Part shown: positions 1 through 5,943 of the stretch, piece after piece
Numbering within the stretch: position 1 is the stretch's first letter
Layout of the letters: each line of letters starts with the position of its first letter
NCBI GenBank assembly: GCA_003567615.1
Contig: PWZC01000167.1
Span: 1 to 6,958 of the forward strand
Length of the DNA: 6,958 nt
From: Gemmatimonadota bacterium
Lineage (GTDB): Bacteria > Gemmatimonadota > Gemmatimonadetes > Longimicrobiales > Gaopeijiaceae
Reading direction: 5' to 3'
Notes under the pieces: generated by a model
What the model was told of the DNA's origin: nothing
The model's database searches: none
Seen by the model: the letters and a program-made list of their open reading frames with translations, nothing else
Made by a program: the position numbers and the translations under genes

Positions 1-143
1 ACGCCGGGTACGGGGACGGCCCCCCTCGGGGCGACGGGCCCTACGCCGCCATGGCCCATGCCCGAGGCAATGAATATCTGGATGAGGAGTATCCGGAGCT
101 CACCCGGATCATCCGGGCGGTGGTCCTGACGGACGGGAGCTGA
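1..143 (+). CDS. Peptidyl-prolyl cis-trans isomerase, cyclophilin type (C-terminal end only)
   Basis: The frame starting at base 3 is open from the window edge to a TGA at 141-143 and gives 46 residues, beginning AGYGDGPPRGDGPYAAMAHA and ending in RIIRAVVLTDGS. The pattern 'GYG(D/E)G.PRG.GP', then a short linker, then '(G)N.YL..E(F/Y)P.L..I.RA' is the usual tail of stand-alone cyclophilin-like isomerases from several environmental phyla. These catalyse cis-trans isomerisation of X-Pro bonds during protein folding. The beta-barrel and active-site residues lie outside the window, so activity and signal peptide cannot be judged. It is the only confident plus-strand gene here and converges on the carbonic anhydrase, with 84 bp between the stop codons. 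Confidence 0.75.
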   Translation, partial: AGYGDGPPRGDGPYAAMAHARGNEYLDEEYPELTRIIRAVVLTDGS

Positions 144-196
144 CCGGGCAGGTCATGGCTTTGCCCCCCTGCGGACCCGTTCCATTCTCCCGGTGA

Positions 197-236
197 ATCG
201 TATCTCCCGATCATTCGTATCTCCCGATCAATCGTA
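197..236. repeat. 17-bp tandem repeat, 2.4 copies, across the carbonic anhydrase stop codon
   Basis: The unit ATCGTATCTCCCGATCA (197-213) is followed directly by TTCGTATCTCCCGATCA (214-230), which differs only in its first base, and then by a partial third copy, ATCGTA (231-236). Copy 2 contains the TGA stop of the minus-strand carbonic anhydrase (228-230), and the partial copy encodes its last residues. The coding copy therefore seems to be the source, and the duplicates lie downstream as 3' untranslated sequence. The unit has no inverted symmetry beyond GATC, so it is not a terminator hairpin. Replication slippage is the simplest origin. Confidence 0.85.
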
Positions 237-839
237 GAAATCGACCACGCCCGTCGTGAGGTCGTACATGCATCCGACAATCTTCACCTCCTTCTTTGAC
301 ACCATCTCTGCAATGATGGGGCTGTCCTGCAGGATCCTATCCGTATTGAGCAGGACGTTTTCCTTGGCCACATCGGCGACGAAGGCCCGATCCTCGGACG
401 TGGCCTTTCCCCTGGTGGCAGTGACTGAGGCTACGGCGGGCCTCAGATTCGCCAGCATGGACGTGATGTTGCCCAACCTGACATCATCTACCGCGGCCTT
501 CACTGCACCACAGTCGCTGTGACCCATTACAAGGATCAACTTCGAACCCGACACCTTGCAGGCAAACTCCATGCTACCAAGGATGTCGGTGTTCACGAAG
601 TTACCCGCCACACGGGCGTTGAAGATGTCGCCCAACCCCTTGTCGAAGATGACCTCCGCGGGCTTCCGCGAGTCGATGCAGCCCAGAACTATGGCGTGGG
701 GGGTCTGTCCCAGGGCAGTGCGGCCGACATCAACCAGATAGTCGCGGTACAGTGGCTTGCCATCCAGAAAGCGTTCGTTCCCGATCTTGAACTTCTCAAG
801 AATCTCGTCGGGGCTCATCTGGGGTCGGAGTTCTCGCAT
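228..839 (-). CDS. Beta-class carbonic anhydrase
   Basis: A 203-residue protein expected to interconvert CO2 and bicarbonate using a zinc ion. The beta-class signature is complete: C54-I-D56-S-R58 gives the first zinc cysteine and the Asp/Arg dyad, and H107-S-D-C110-G-A gives the other two ligands. Between them lies the conserved run 'GLGDIFNARVAGNFVNTDILGSMEFA' region (about residues 68-93). Length is normal for the family, and no signal peptide or lipobox is visible, so it should be cytoplasmic. I chose the ATG at 837-839 because GAGAGG (848-853) lies 8 nt upstream; an internal Met8 is a less likely start. The nearest upstream element is a dehydrogenase relic that ends 53 bp away, so the gene is probably transcribed alone. 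It typically supplies bicarbonate for carboxylases or buffers pH; nothing nearby narrows the role. Confidence 0.95.
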   Translation of the reverse strand: MRELRPQMSPDEILEKFKIGNERFLDGKPLYRDYLVDVGRTALGQTPHAIVLGCIDSRKPAEVIFDKGLGDIFNARVAGNFVNTDILGSMEFACKVSGSKLILVMGHSDCGAVKAAVDDVRLGNITSMLANLRPAVASVTATRGKATSEDRAFVADVAKENVLLNTDRILQDSPIIAEMVSKKEVKIVGCMYDLTTGVVDFYD

Positions 840-892
840 CCAGGTATCCTCTCATTGAATCACCAAGGTGTTGCCGAACAATTCCTTATCCC

Positions 893-1150
893 TCATGCGG
901 TGAAGCCGCCATCAACCACGGGGTCCGTCCCGGTTATATCGGCCGCCTCATCCGGACTCAGGTCCAAGATGCCTGCCGCGAGCTCCTCCGGTTGGGCAAA
1001 CCGGCCCGGGGGGGGTTCCCTCGGCCAGCACTTCGCACGCACCCCGCTTCCCCACCATGCTTTCGCTTCAGATCCTCGAAGAAGGGCATCTCCGACACAT
1101 GGGTGTGACCACTCCCGCCGGTGCAACCGTGTTCACCCGAATGCCTCCGT
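893..1150 (-). pseudogene. Short-chain dehydrogenase/reductase remnant (C-terminal half, several frameshifts)
   Basis: Reading minus, SDR family motifs occur in the right order but in different frames: GIRVNTVAP..GVVTPM (about 1148-1095), SEMPFFEDLKRKH (1095-1057), EVLAEGTPP (1034 to about 1010), then GRFAQPEELAAGILDLSPDE...ITGTDPVVDGGFTA with a TGA at 893-895. The last piece is the classic SDR C-terminus ('GR...PEE(L/I)A...ITGT...VDGG'). At least three frame changes are needed, and the last falls at a run of eight C on the minus strand (1008-1015). The N-terminal half, with the Rossmann glycine motif and the YxxxK catalytic pair, is not recognisable upstream: a stop lies at about 1177-1179 in the GIRVN frame and the transporter ends at 1306. 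It is both truncated and shifted, so a functional enzyme is very unlikely even if the C8 run is a sequencing error. Confidence 0.75.
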
Positions 1151-1224
1151 CCACGATCCTCTTCCGTTTACCTCGTCAACGCTTCGGCTGAAATCTATCG
1201 CAGCCTCGACGCTGGCCGCCACGG

Positions 1225-1252
1225 CCATGGACGCCCGACGCTCGGGCCATGG
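1225..1252. repeat. Bulged inverted repeat (hairpin) downstream of the EamA gene
   Basis: On the plus strand CCATG (1225-1229), a 3-nt bulge GAC, then GCCCGA (1233-1238), loop CGC, TCGGGC (1242-1247) and CATGG (1248-1252) form a 6-bp stem stacked on a 5-bp stem. It lies 53 nt past the transporter stop on the minus strand and before the dehydrogenase relic. No T tract follows on either strand, so it is not a standard intrinsic terminator. It might still end transcription or protect a 3' end; no conserved attC core bases are visible beside it. Confidence 0.4.
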
Positions 1253-1305
1253 GTAGCGGGTGCCCACACGTCGCAAGGATACCGGGCATGGATTCAACAA
1301 TCTCC

Positions 1306-2199
1306 TCAGGAATCCGAAGACACACTGAGCGCCGTGACTGTGAGAAGAATAAGACTCAACCCAATCAACTGAATAACGCCCAGGCTCTCGTCCAAAATGA
1401 AAACCCCGAATAGTGACGCGGTGACCGGTTCCACCATCGCTACAATTGAGGCAGCAGCGGGTGTGGTGTTTCTCACTCCGATGATGTAGAGAATGAAGGA
1501 CAACCCGGCGCCCAGCACCCCCAACACCAGGAAGAGTGGCCAACTCGATGCCTCCAGCACCGCCACGGTCTGATGGGCGTCACCCAGGCCGATCAGAATG
1601 GCGGCGAGTACAGCGAAGGCGATGACGAGAATCGCCTGTGGGCTGCCGTGGGGTGCCGCATACTTGAACCCGAATATGAATACCGCATAGGAAAGGCCGG
1701 AAAGAAGCCCGGCACCGACTGCGACTGGGGTAACGGCGCCCGCTCCTACATCGTAGATACCCGTAAGCAGAACGATACCGAGCATGACCATGGCGATTGC
1801 GGCCCACTTGGACAGGGTCGGTTTTTCGAGCTTGAGTGTGAAAGACACAAGATATACGAAAATCGGCGCACAATACATTAAAGTGGCTGCAACGGCGACA
1901 CTGCCCTCTGCGATGCTTATGAAATAGAATGTGAAGTTGCCGCTTACGCCCAGGCCTGCAATGACAGACCAGAACCACAGTCGGCGACTTGCCAATCCAC
2001 TATCGCGGTGGCGGAACGCCAGCCACACCAGAACGAAGAGCAGGCCGATGGCACCCCGGTAGAACGACACCACGATTGGGTCCCAGCCCTCGGCCGTGAG
2101 AATCCCGCCAATCCCGCCCGAGAGTCCCCAGCAGAGTGCCGCGAGCAGGACGAATGCAGGTCCCAGACGCTTCACACGGTCAGATGACACGAATGACAC
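1306..2199 (-). CDS. EamA-family (drug/metabolite transporter superfamily) permease
   Basis: A 297-residue inner-membrane protein with ten predicted membrane segments, roughly residues 12-33, 40-62, 74-93, 99-119, 130-148, 153-175, 188-207, 219-240, 247-268 and 273-292. This is the two-domain EamA arrangement of the DMT superfamily. Family landmarks are the first-domain 'CWGLSGGIGG' and 'SFYRGAIGLLF' stretches and the second-domain 'TTPAAASIVAMVEPVTASLFGVFILDE' pattern (about 245-271). Relatives export or import amino acids, sugars, nucleotides or drugs; the substrate cannot be read from the sequence. The start is GTG (2197-2199), since an in-frame TAG lies four codons upstream. The best Shine-Dalgarno match, GGGAG, is 12 nt away, so initiation may be weak. 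The gene stands alone, 317 bp from the next upstream gene. Confidence 0.93.
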   Translation of the reverse strand: MSFVSSDRVKRLGPAFVLLAALCWGLSGGIGGILTAEGWDPIVVSFYRGAIGLLFVLVWLAFRHRDSGLASRRLWFWSVIAGLGVSGNFTFYFISIAEGSVAVAATLMYCAPIFVYLVSFTLKLEKPTLSKWAAIAMVMLGIVLLTGIYDVGAGAVTPVAVGAGLLSGLSYAVFIFGFKYAAPHGSPQAILVIAFAVLAAILIGLGDAHQTVAVLEASSWPLFLVLGVLGAGLSFILYIIGVRNTTPAAASIVAMVEPVTASLFGVFILDESLGVIQLIGLSLILLTVTALSVSSDS

Positions 2200-2516
2200 C
2201 GGGGCGCTCTACTCCCACTGGGACAATCACCACTGCTCACCCACGATCACCCGCTCCCATATCTCCTGACCCGGATAACATGATTCAGGGACATTCGAAA
2301 ATAACTGCCTCACCGTCCACTTGCCCTCGTCCTGTTGGGAGAGACCCTTTCGCGTAGACGTGCCCACTTCTACCGAACCCGGAGCGCTTGGCGCGACGCG
2401 GGCCCAGGAGGGGATGTGACGAGCCGCACGGGTTGGCCGGAGGGTGCGTAGCGGGTGTGTCGGCTTGAGCCCTTCACTCTGCCGCGTCCTATACGAAGTC
2501 GGGCATCCATGCGCAG
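2200..2516. other. 317-bp stretch without a convincing gene
   Basis: Between the start of the EamA gene and the stop of the DHFR-like gene, the only open frame of any length is a minus-strand one rich in Arg, Pro, Thr and Ser that resembles no family I know. The EamA promoter probably lies here, but no clear -35/-10 pair stands out. An 11-bp interrupted palindrome TCCCA-C-TGGGA (2213-2223) overlaps the presumed ribosome binding site of the EamA gene. No tRNA, terminator or IS end is visible. Confidence 0.6.
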
Positions 2517-3125
2517 TCACATCCTCCCGTACGTCGGCTTGCCATTGGATTCGTACGTCATAAATACCACACCGCTTTCGAATGCGCGCGACTCGGTGAG
2601 CGTGAACCGGGTGGGGTCAATGCCTTCGGGGAAGAGGCGCTTGCCCCTGCCGAGGATGACCGGGAAGATGAAGAGGACCAACCGGTCCACGAGGCCTTCG
2701 GCCAGGAGCGACTGTAGGAAGTGGGCGCTGCCAATGATGAGGGGAGAGGAATGCTCCGCCTTGATCCGCTCGACCGCCACGGCAAGATCTCCTTCGATGA
2801 GCCGAGCACTCTTCCAGTTCACCTGCTTGAGCGTGCGCGACGCCACGTACTTGGGGACATCGTTCATCTTGCGGGCGAACGGGTTGTCGGCAGAGGCCCT
2901 GGGCCAGTAGCCAGCAAAGATCTCGTAGGTCTTACGGCCCAGGAGCAGCGCGTCCATACGCTCGATGCCTTGCAGGATCACGGCGCCCGAGCCTTCCTCG
3001 AGATACGGGAACTGCCACCCCCCGTGCGGAAAGCTGCCTTCGCGGTCCTCGTCCGGCCCGCCGGGCGCTTGAACGACGCCATCGAGCGTGACGAACATCT
3101 GGACGGTGAGCTTAGCCATGCCCAT
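2517..3125 (-). CDS. Dihydrofolate reductase family protein (RibD C-terminal domain type)
   Basis: A 202-residue soluble protein with the RibD-C/DHFR-like fold. Motifs are TLDGVVQAP (residues 13-21), ALLLGRKTYE (59-68), the nucleotide-loop-like IIGSAHFLQSLL (130-141) and LVDRLVLFIFPVILGRGKRL (145-164), in family order and spacing. Members are NADPH-dependent oxidoreductases related to the riboflavin reductase RibD and to DHFR. Stand-alone copies such as this are common, and their substrates are mostly unknown, so folate or riboflavin synthesis should not be assumed. No rib or fol gene is nearby. Start ATG 3123-3125 is set by a perfect AAGGAGGT 6 nt upstream; Met3 would be 12 nt from it. The gene begins 93 bp after the hydrolase stop and has its own strong ribosome binding site, so co-transcription with the hydrolase is possible. 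Confidence 0.92.
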   Translation of the reverse strand: MGMAKLTVQMFVTLDGVVQAPGGPDEDREGSFPHGGWQFPYLEEGSGAVILQGIERMDALLLGRKTYEIFAGYWPRASADNPFARKMNDVPKYVASRTLKQVNWKSARLIEGDLAVAVERIKAEHSSPLIIGSAHFLQSLLAEGLVDRLVLFIFPVILGRGKRLFPEGIDPTRFTLTESRAFESGVVFMTYESNGKPTYGRM

Positions 3126-3131
3126 CGGGAG

Positions 3132-3139
3132 ACCTCCTT
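3132..3139 (-). promoter_or_regulatory. Strong Shine-Dalgarno site of the DHFR-like gene
   Basis: AAGGAGGT on the minus strand, 6 nt before the ATG at 3125. It is the best ribosome binding site in the window and fixes the start at the first of two close Met codons (MGM...). Confidence 0.85.
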
Positions 3140-3218
3140 CTTGGCCGGGACGTCGGCTTCAGCTTGCATCTTGCCCGTCACCGACCACTCATTCCAGCCG
3201 AGATTGGGGCCCTTCGGT

Positions 3219-4166
3219 CTACCAGTCGACGGCGGTCCGAATGGCCCCAACCTGGGAAACGATTGCGTCGATCACCACCTCGGGCCGGTCGAGTTGAATC
3301 CAGTGACCGCTTCCCTCACCCACGGTAACCTCCTCCGCTCCGAGTTCAAGTGCCAGTTGCTGGAGAGCGTCTATCAACGCCTGCTCTTCGGGGGCGCTCC
3401 GATCCGCTACGACAACAACGACAGGTATGTCAGGATCAAGTCGCTCCGTGGCACGGAGCGACTCCATCATGCGACAGGTCTCCATCCCTTCTGAGAAGAC
3501 CGCTGCCAAGGCCCCGGTTCGTGCACGAAGGGCCCCGTGAGCCTCACGTTGCTCAGCCGGGAGGGCTGATCCTTCGAGCGGGAAAAGTCGGGGCAAGAGC
3601 AGTCTGGGAAGCCCCACCGCGGTGAGTCGGACAAGCGTCCCATAGCCCAAACGCTGAGACGTGCTTGGGCCTCCGCATGGAAGGGTTTCCACAGCAGGAT
3701 CGATCAGGACCAGACCAGCCACCTTCTCCGGAGACTCCGCCGCCTTCAGCCGTACGTATGCACCACCGTTTGAATGACCGACCAAGAGGTACGGCGGCTC
3801 TTCCCCCGCGAGTTCCAACAACCGGGCGAGTTCTTGCACCACTCGCCAAGCCGTACGCGGATGCGGCCCCGGATCGCTCCACCCCAATCCAGCGCGATCG
3901 TAGGCACAAACTCTCGTCACTTCAGCGACCGCCGGTTGTACCAGAGACCAATGGTTCACATCGTTCCCCCAGCCGGCCTCAAGGAGCACAACAGGGCTTC
4001 CTTCTCCAATACAGTATAGATGGAGCCGATGGGAACCCAAATCGACTGATACCCCGGGTGCAGGATGCAACTGGAGATCCCGCCGCTCACTGAGAAGCTG
4101 ATATAGAGCTCCGATCCCACCCAAAAGCATGGCGACCAGGAATCCGACCGCGAGCCACTTTTTCAT
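3219..4166 (-). CDS. Membrane-anchored alpha/beta hydrolase
   Basis: A 315-residue protein with a positively charged N-terminus (MKKW) and one hydrophobic segment (about residues 4-25), either a membrane anchor or an uncleaved signal; no lipobox Cys is visible. The alpha/beta hydrolase fold follows: strand and oxyanion region PVVLLEAGWG (58-67), VCAYDRAGLGWSDPGP (86-101), nucleophile elbow GHSNGG with Ser132, VLIDPA (153-158), a probable acid at Asp255 in VVVADRS, and the catalytic His288 in GSGHWIQLDRPE. The triad is therefore complete in outline. Relatives are esterases, lipases or haloalkane/epoxide-type hydrolases; the substrate cannot be told, but the anchor suggests action at or outside the cytoplasmic membrane. 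The ATG has only a weak ribosome binding site, and the stop of a small upstream ORF lies 13 nt away, so translation may depend on coupling. Confidence 0.93.
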   Translation of the reverse strand: MKKWLAVGFLVAMLLGGIGALYQLLSERRDLQLHPAPGVSVDLGSHRLHLYCIGEGSPVVLLEAGWGNDVNHWSLVQPAVAEVTRVCAYDRAGLGWSDPGPHPRTAWRVVQELARLLELAGEEPPYLLVGHSNGGAYVRLKAAESPEKVAGLVLIDPAVETLPCGGPSTSQRLGYGTLVRLTAVGLPRLLLPRLFPLEGSALPAEQREAHGALRARTGALAAVFSEGMETCRMMESLRATERLDPDIPVVVVVADRSAPEEQALIDALQQLALELGAEEVTVGEGSGHWIQLDRPEVVIDAIVSQVGAIRTAVDW

Positions 4167-4179
4167 GGAGTCGTCCGTC

Positions 4180-4455
4180 TCAAACCCACAATCTATTTTT
4201 GCCTATTTGATCAACGACCTGTTCCACCCGGGAAGGAGGCTCCGTCGTATGGACACAAAGGAAACCAGCCATGTCGATTCGGTCCGTAATCTTCTGGCTG
4301 GGACTGATGCCCACAAGGATTCCATTACGGCTCACCCGGGCCCTCCCCACGTCGAGATCGAAATTCTCCGGCCCGCCCTCATCAACCCCGACCGCCCGGG
4401 TCGGTGTCGTGGGCACCCCCCGTACGATCCGGGACTCGAACGGCGGCGCTTTCAC
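4180..4455 (-). CDS. Possible small hypothetical protein (91 aa), coupled to its neighbours
   Basis: I do not recognise this protein. GTG at 4453-4455 overlaps the TGA of the upstream frame (4452-4454) as GTGA, a common arrangement for translational coupling; a second GTG at 4462-4464 is possible. The first ~75 codons show frequent G at position 1 and mostly G or C at position 3, as expected of a real gene, while the last ~18 codons are richer in A and T. It reads MKAPPFESRIVRG..., with a charged middle (PENFDLDVGRARV) and no membrane segment or known motif. The stop lies 13 nt before the hydrolase ATG. Against it: two plus-strand frames over the same bases are also open, one with AAGGAGG 9 nt before an ATG at 4249. 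It may also be a detached end of the upstream broken gene. Confidence 0.35.
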   Translation of the reverse strand: MKAPPFESRIVRGVPTTPTRAVGVDEGGPENFDLDVGRARVSRNGILVGISPSQKITDRIDMAGFLCVHTTEPPSRVEQVVDQIGKNRLWV

Positions 4456-4986
4456 CGATGACACCGGCGAGTCCGTTGGCCCCGGGATCCCAGCCTCAGG
4501 CCGCCGTCAGGAGGAGTACTGGGAACGCCGTCTTGGGAGCGAAGGCTCTTGTGGTCATATAGCCAAGCTTTCGTCCGCTCCATCGACCTGAAGGCCATCT
4601 GACCCACCTGTTCGCGAGGATTCGCGTTGTCCACCCCAGAGAGAAAGTCCCTGCCTCTCTCACTCGACGCGATGATCTCTTCCAGGAGCCCGCGCGGATC
4701 GGGCGGCGCATGAACCCTGCCTTTCCTTCTCGCGGCCCGAAGTTCATCGGGGGCCAGTGTCTGGGTAATAGACCATTCCCCAAAGAAAGCCATCGAATGA
4801 AGCGGCTTGGCTGATTCCGAAGTCCGGACGGATTGAGGCGACCACGTATGACTTCCACGGCTCGGCCAACGCGTCCGTGTCTTCACCTGGCTGGTACCGC
4901 TGGAACTCAACCGGATCCGAAACCGAGGTGTCGAACCAGCGGGGCTCGCTCCCCCGCCAGACCACCACCAATTCCACCTGCCGCAC
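4452..4986 (-). pseudogene. Unrecognised gene split by one frameshift at a C5 run
   Basis: Two minus-strand frames join into one plausible protein of about 177 residues. The first 79 residues (from GTG 4984-4986, V/MRQVELVVVWRGSEPRWFD... to ...GFLWGMVYYPDTGP) have the aromatic and acidic make-up of a real protein. The frame then hits CGA-TGA (4744-4746). Moving by one base at the run of five C (4749-4753) continues as DELRAARRKG...LLEEIIASSERGRDF...MERTKAWLYDHKS to a TGA at 4452-4454. The intact form probably had four C (Thr-Gly-Pro-Asp-Glu). It could be a mutation, a sequencing error, or a +1 programmed shift, as CCC-C is a slippery context close to a stop. I know no family for it; it looks soluble. 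The last ~20 residues are Arg/Gly-rich and may be beyond the original end. A GGGGGA lies 10 nt before the GTG. Confidence 0.5.
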
Positions 4987-5033
4987 GCCTTCGCATTCCC
5001 CCTTCTTCCTTGGGTCCTGGTGCCCACGAGTTC

Positions 5034-5059
5034 TTCTGGTGAATCCCCATTCACCGGAA
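5034..5059. repeat. Inverted repeat between the DUF998 gene and the frameshifted gene
   Basis: The core GGTGAAT-CCCC-ATTCACC (5038-5055) is a perfect 7-bp stem with a 4-nt loop. Outside it, TTC (5034-5036) and GAA (5057-5059) extend the match to 11 bp with one exception: T5037/G5056 is a G-U wobble in plus-strand RNA but an A-C mismatch in minus-strand RNA. It lies 12 nt past the DUF998 stop, on that gene's 3' side. No run of T follows on either strand, so it is not a typical intrinsic terminator; it could be a 3'-end stabiliser or protein-binding site. Confidence 0.5.
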
Positions 5060-5071
5060 CGTAGCCCTGCG

Positions 5072-5719
5072 CTATCGGACACGGCCAGGCAGTGTCCCAG
5101 CAGGCACCAGCGGCAAACTGAGCGCCGCGTCATGGACATCGACACGTCTGAGCAGATGCCAACTGAGTGCGCTGACCCAGATCAGTACGATCAGAATGGT
5201 GAGCCTCTGAACCAAGCCGCCCTGGCTCAGAAAGCCGTGCAGCAGAAAGACAGGAAGGATCAGCCACGGGAAATAGCTCAAAAACCTCGAGGGGTGACCG
5301 AGTCGTCCCAGAACGGAGTGCGTCTGCCAGGCCGCGATCAGAAATGGTACCACTCCGAAGAGAACAAAGAATGCGTGTATGACCGTCCATGGACTCTGAA
5401 AGTACAGCTCCATGTCGGCAGGGACGGCCGCACCAGCCAACATGACTCCCAGAATGGCAAGCCACCACCCAGCAGCCCGGGATTCCCCTCGAGATCGCAG
5501 GTACCCCATGAAACCCAGCCCCGACAAGGCCACGAACGCACCCGTCAGAAAGAAGCAGGCCACATTCATGGCCAGAGGATTACTGGCCCCAAATGCTCCG
5601 AGCTCACTCGCCGCGTGATACAGGTGGGAGTAACCCGGTTCGAGCGCGCCGAACAGAAGCAAGGTCACTGCCCACCAGGGAGTGGCGAGGATTCCGAGAC
5701 GAAGCAGACTCTTTCTCAT
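5072..5719 (-). CDS. DUF998 family integral membrane protein
   Basis: A 215-residue protein with six predicted membrane helices (about residues 6-25, 50-72, 82-104, 112-131, 147-166 and 170-190). The first loop, EPGYSHLYHAASELGAFGASNPLAMN (27-52), is the signature of DUF998, where 'PGY...(S)ELGA..A....MN' precedes the second helix, and VPADM (99-103) and WTVIHAFF (111-118) also fit. DUF998 proteins resemble small multi-pass membrane proteins of unknown function; none of the visible residues points to a defined reaction. The C-terminus (from about 191) is a short polar tail. The ATG at 5717-5719 has only a weak GGGA about 6 nt upstream. The gene is separated by 224 bp from the CPBP gene upstream and by 85 bp, with a hairpin, from the unknown gene downstream. 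Confidence 0.88.
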   Translation of the reverse strand: MRKSLLRLGILATPWWAVTLLLFGALEPGYSHLYHAASELGAFGASNPLAMNVACFFLTGAFVALSGLGFMGYLRSRGESRAAGWWLAILGVMLAGAAVPADMELYFQSPWTVIHAFFVLFGVVPFLIAAWQTHSVLGRLGHPSRFLSYFPWLILPVFLLHGFLSQGGLVQRLTILIVLIWVSALSWHLLRRVDVHDAALSLPLVPAGTLPGRVR

Positions 5720-5943
5720 TGCTGTCCCAAATCTGGAGAGTGACCAAGCCCTTACTGCTCACCTTCGGCGTTATGTCGCGGACTCGGAGTTCGCGCAATG
5801 CATCTTCCGTTTTCTGATGTCGAACTCTCTGGCGACCTGCCTTCCTTCCATGGCATCTGGCCGCATCTCGGGTAGCCCCCCACACAATCGCCGCAAACGG
5901 GGTGGACCTGGGGTGCTCAAGACCTGGGGTGATCGAACGGGCA
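5720..5943. other. 224-bp intergenic stretch between the CPBP and DUF998 genes
   Basis: I find no gene here. Short minus-strand frames run through from the DUF998 region but have an unlikely composition and no start with a ribosome binding site. The stretch should hold the promoter of the DUF998 gene, though I see no clear -35/-10 pair, and the 16-bp direct repeat at 5905-5936. Confidence 0.5.
5905..5936. repeat. Two adjacent 16-bp direct repeats after the CPBP stop codon
   Basis: GACCTGGGGTG-CTCAA (5905-5920) is followed at once by GACCTGGGGTG-ATCGA (5921-5936): identical over 11 bases and matching at 14 of 16 overall. On the minus strand they begin 7 nt after the stop of the CPBP gene. Two copies are too few for an iteron array; a local duplication is the simplest reading. 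Confidence 0.6.

Noticed and set aside
144..170. GGGCA...TGCCC inverted repeat after the isomerase stop as a terminator
   Set aside because: The stem is only 5 bp with an 11-nt loop, and it is followed by C, not T.
840..892. Possible promoter before the carbonic anhydrase (TTGTTC, 16-bp spacer, TTCAAT)
   Set aside because: The -10 match lacks the key second-position A and third-position T; too weak to annotate.
519..1256. Long plus-strand open frame (245 codons) opposite the carbonic anhydrase and dehydrogenase relic
   Set aside because: It mirrors a certain minus-strand gene, has no family motif and no ribosome binding site; G+C-rich genes often leave the opposite strand open.
4426..4460. 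tRNA T-arm-like bases (GTTCGAGTCCC on the minus strand)
   Set aside because: The five base pairs of a T-stem do not form around TTCGAGT, and no acceptor or anticodon arm is found nearby.
4249..4461. Plus-strand ORF (70 codons) with AAGGAGG 9 nt before its ATG
   Set aside because: The product (Pro/Arg/His-rich, no motif) looks less protein-like than the minus-strand frame over the same bases, and no downstream plus-strand gene supports it.
4877..5743. Long plus-strand open frame (288 codons) opposite the DUF998 gene
   Set aside because: Its Gln/Pro/Arg/Ser-rich low-complexity product is what the antisense of a membrane protein gives, while the minus strand shows clear DUF998 features.
2200..5760. 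Shared 10-mer GGTGAGCAGT about 33 nt upstream of both the EamA and DUF998 starts
   Set aside because: Shared 10-mers are expected by chance in a window of this size, and the flanking bases do not match.
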